From the NCBI GenBank assembly GCA_027311025.1, contig DAICZS010000006.1, positions 1 to 64,000 on the forward strand: 64,000 bases of DNA. The letters run 5' to 3'. A model generated the notes under the pieces. The model ran no database searches. It had not been told where the DNA came from and was given only the letters and a program-made list of their open reading frames with translations. Position 1 is the first letter of the stretch. Each line of letters starts with the position of its first letter. Of this stretch, positions 61,812 through 64,000 are shown in pieces. The translations under genes and the position numbers were made by a program. Origin of the DNA: Ferrovaceae bacterium. Its GTDB lineage: Bacteria > Pseudomonadota > Gammaproteobacteria > Burkholderiales > Ferrovaceae.

Positions 61812-62543
61812 ATGAACATCCATTCGTCCCCCAGCTTCAGACCGCTCTACGACCAGATCAAGATCCTGATCACGCAAAGCCTGATTGCGGGAGAATGGCG
61901 CCCGGGAGATGCCATTCCCAGCGAAATCGATCTGGCCGCGCGCTTCAAGGTCAGTCAGGGTACCGTGCGCAAGGCCATTGACGAGCTGGCTGCAGAAAAC
62001 ATCCTGATTCGCCGTCAGGGCAAGGGCACCTTCGTGGCCAGCCACTCCCAGGAGCGCGCCTCCACGCGTTTTCTGCGCATTGCCAGAGACGATGGCGTGG
62101 CCGAATACCCCACCAGCAGGTTACTCTCCGTCACGCGTGAACGAGCTCCCGAGGCTTCTGCCAGTCTGCTTGACCTGCGCACCGGCGCCAGCATTTTTTG
62201 TATCAAACGATTGCTGTCCTTCGAGGGCGTTCCTCGGATTCTGGACGAAATTCATGTGCCCGCCGCTTCCTTCAAGGGCCTGGATGACGCGATGATTCGT
62301 AATTACCCGGGTTCGCTCTACAGTTTCTTCGAATCGCATTTCGGCATTGCCATGATTCGCGCCGAGGAACACATCAAAGCCGTCAAGGCTGGCCCAATTG
62401 AGGCAGAATTGCTGCATGTGCCCCAGGATCAGCCACTGTTGCGCGTGGATCGGGTTGCGTTCACCTATGGTGACCGTCCGGTGGAATGGCGCCGCGGTCT
62501 TTGCCATACCGAACGTTTTTCGTATGTTACCGAGATGAGTTAG
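61812..62543 (+). CDS. GntR family (HutC/UTRA type) transcriptional regulator
   Basis: PLYDQIKILITQSLIAGEWRPGDAIPSEIDLAARFKVSQGTVRKAIDELAAENILIRRQGKGTFVASH; start could be GTG 61761. Confidence 0.94.
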   Translation: MNIHSSPSFRPLYDQIKILITQSLIAGEWRPGDAIPSEIDLAARFKVSQGTVRKAIDELAAENILIRRQGKGTFVASHSQERASTRFLRIARDDGVAEYPTSRLLSVTRERAPEASASLLDLRTGASIFCIKRLLSFEGVPRILDEIHVPAASFKGLDDAMIRNYPGSLYSFFESHFGIAMIRAEEHIKAVKAGPIEAELLHVPQDQPLLRVDRVAFTYGDRPVEWRRGLCHTERFSYVTEMS

Positions 62544-62558
62544 GAGGGAAAACCCGTC

Positions 62559-62948
62559 ATGGTCCCAATCGTCCCCAAGCCGAGACCCAAAAACCTCGAT
62601 CTGCGCACCATCCGGCTGCCGCTACCCGGGATCGTCTCCATTCTGCATCGGGCCAGCGGCGCGCTCCTGTTCCTGCTCGGCATCCCCCTGATGCTGGCCG
62701 GCCTGCAGGTTTCGCTGCATTCCCGCGAGGGTTTTGCCGAAGTCGGCACAATGTTTGCCCACCCTGCAGTCAAGTTGTTGCTGCTGGCCTTCATCTGGTC
62801 GTTTGCCCATCATTTCTGCGCCGGCATCCGCTTTTTGCTGCTGGACGTTCACAAAGGCGTCAAAATCGAGCCGGCCCGCACCAGCAGCCTGTGGGTCATG
62901 ATCGTCAGCCTGCTGCTCACCCTCGCTGCCGGAGTGGCGCTATGGTGA
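62559..62948 (+). CDS. sdhC: succinate dehydrogenase cytochrome b556 subunit
   Basis: MVPIVPKPRPKNLDLRTIRLPLPGIVSILHRASGALLFLLGIPLML, SFAHHFCAGIRFLLLD. Confidence 0.95.
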   Translation: MVPIVPKPRPKNLDLRTIRLPLPGIVSILHRASGALLFLLGIPLMLAGLQVSLHSREGFAEVGTMFAHPAVKLLLLAFIWSFAHHFCAGIRFLLLDVHKGVKIEPARTSSLWVMIVSLLLTLAAGVALW

Positions 62949-63289
62949 ACCGCATTGTCGTAGGCGCGCATTACGGATTGCGCGACTGGCTGTTGCAGCG
63001 CATCAGCGCCATCGTCATGGCGCTCTACAGCGTGGCGTTCCTGCTGTGCTTTCTCCCCCGGCTTCCCCTGAATTTTGAAGAATGGCATGCCTGGTTTGCC
63101 CACCCCGTGGGAAAGATCGCCACGCTGCTGTTCATGCTGTCGTTGCTGTTGCATGCCTGGGTGGGCGTGCGTGACATCTTCATGGATTACATCAAACCTT
63201 TTGGGCTGCGCTTCAGCCTGCAGGTACTGGTGATCCTGTTGCTGCTGGTTTATGCCTTGTGGGCAGTCGCCCTTCTCTGGAGCATTTGA
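62942..63289 (+). CDS. sdhD: succinate dehydrogenase membrane anchor subunit
   Basis: ATG 62942 [44 protein letters not shown]. Confidence 0.94.
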   Translation: MVNRIVVGAHYGLRDWLLQRISAIVMALYSVAFLLCFLPRLPLNFEEWHAWFAHPVGKIATLLFMLSLLLHAWVGVRDIFMDYIKPFGLRFSLQVLVILLLLVYALWAVALLWSI

Positions 63290-63290
63290 A

Positions 63291-64000
63291 ATGGCCTTGT
63301 CCCGACAAATCTTCGATACCGTGATTGTGGGAGGAGGGGGCTCTGGCCTGCGTGCCGCCCTGCAACTGGCTGAAGCTGGTCACCATGTGGCGGTTTTCTC
63401 CAAGGTGTTTCCCACCCGTTCGCACACCGTGGCGGCGCAGGGCGGCATTGGTGCCTCGTTGGGCAACATGCAGGAAGACCACTGGCTGTGGCACATGTAC
63501 GACACCATCAAGGGGTCGGACTACCTGGGAGACCAGGACGCCATCGAGTTCATGTGCCGCAAGGCTGCGGAAGTGGTTTACGAACTGGAACATTTCGGCA
63601 TGCCGTTTGACCGCAATCCTGACGGCACGATTTACCAGCGCCCTTTTGGCGGGCATTCGCAAAATTTTGGCGAACGGCCCGTGCAACGGGCCTGCGCTGC
63701 GGCTGACCGCACCGGCCATGCCATGCTGCACACGCTCTATCAGCGCAACGTCCGGGCCCACTGCCAGTTTTTCGTCGAGTGGATGGCCCTTGACCTGATT
63801 CGCGATTACGAAGGTGTCGTCGTGGGGATCGTGGCGCTTGAAATGGAAACCGGCCAGGTCGTGATTTTCCAGGCCAAGTCCACCATCCTGGCCACCGGTG
63901 GCGCAGGGCGCATTTACCATTCCAGCACCAATGCCTTCATCAACACCGGAGACGGCCTGGGTATGGCCGCCCGTGCGGGCGTACCGCTGGAAGACATGGA
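63291..64000 (+). CDS. sdhA: succinate dehydrogenase flavoprotein subunit (truncated by window edge)
   Basis: [62 protein letters not shown] open at 64000. Confidence 0.96.
   Translation, partial: MALSRQIFDTVIVGGGGSGLRAALQLAEAGHHVAVFSKVFPTRSHTVAAQGGIGASLGNMQEDHWLWHMYDTIKGSDYLGDQDAIEFMCRKAAEVVYELEHFGMPFDRNPDGTIYQRPFGGHSQNFGERPVQRACAAADRTGHAMLHTLYQRNVRAHCQFFVEWMALDLIRDYEGVVVGIVALEMETGQVVIFQAKSTILATGGAGRIYHSSTNAFINTGDGLGMAARAGVPLEDM

Overview
This is about 64 kb of a high-GC proteobacterial chromosome, most likely a betaproteobacterium. It looks like a coherent chromosomal segment. I saw no CRISPR array, rRNA, tRNA or transposase. The left end (0.1-19 kb) is a conserved housekeeping run: gyrA-serC-pheA-hisC-tyrA-aroA-cmk-rpsA-ihfB-lapA-lapB-pyrF-ugd-rfaE1-hldD-comEA-like-cysM-exonuclease-Smr. 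The middle is accessory. It holds an isoquinoline-1-oxidoreductase-like molybdoenzyme pair, a Tat-signal MmgE/PrpD protein, an Lrp/leuA locus, a liv-type ABC transporter, a secreted metalloprotease and several small membrane proteins. The right end (54-64 kb) is mdh-acnA-prpD-prpC-prpB / gntR / sdhCDA, with sdhA truncated by the window edge. The strongest accessory system is a minus-strand cluster at 27.4-31.9 kb: monoheme cytochrome, decaheme MtrA/MtoA-type cytochrome, MtrB/PioB-type porin, and tetraheme NapC/CymA-type quinol dehydrogenase. Its order matches the Mto extracellular-electron-transfer / Fe(II)-oxidation locus described in Sideroxydans. It is preceded by an exact FNR/Anr-type box (TTGATGTGCATCAA) at class-II-like spacing, and it is divergent from a large DUF4118-PAS-GGDEF-EAL protein. 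Other points of interest are two short membrane ORFs missing from the ORF track (29 and 39 aa), a Gln-rich protein with YjfB-like ends, a zinc-ribbon-Smr protein, an hpf-arfB pair, and several operator-like inverted repeats.
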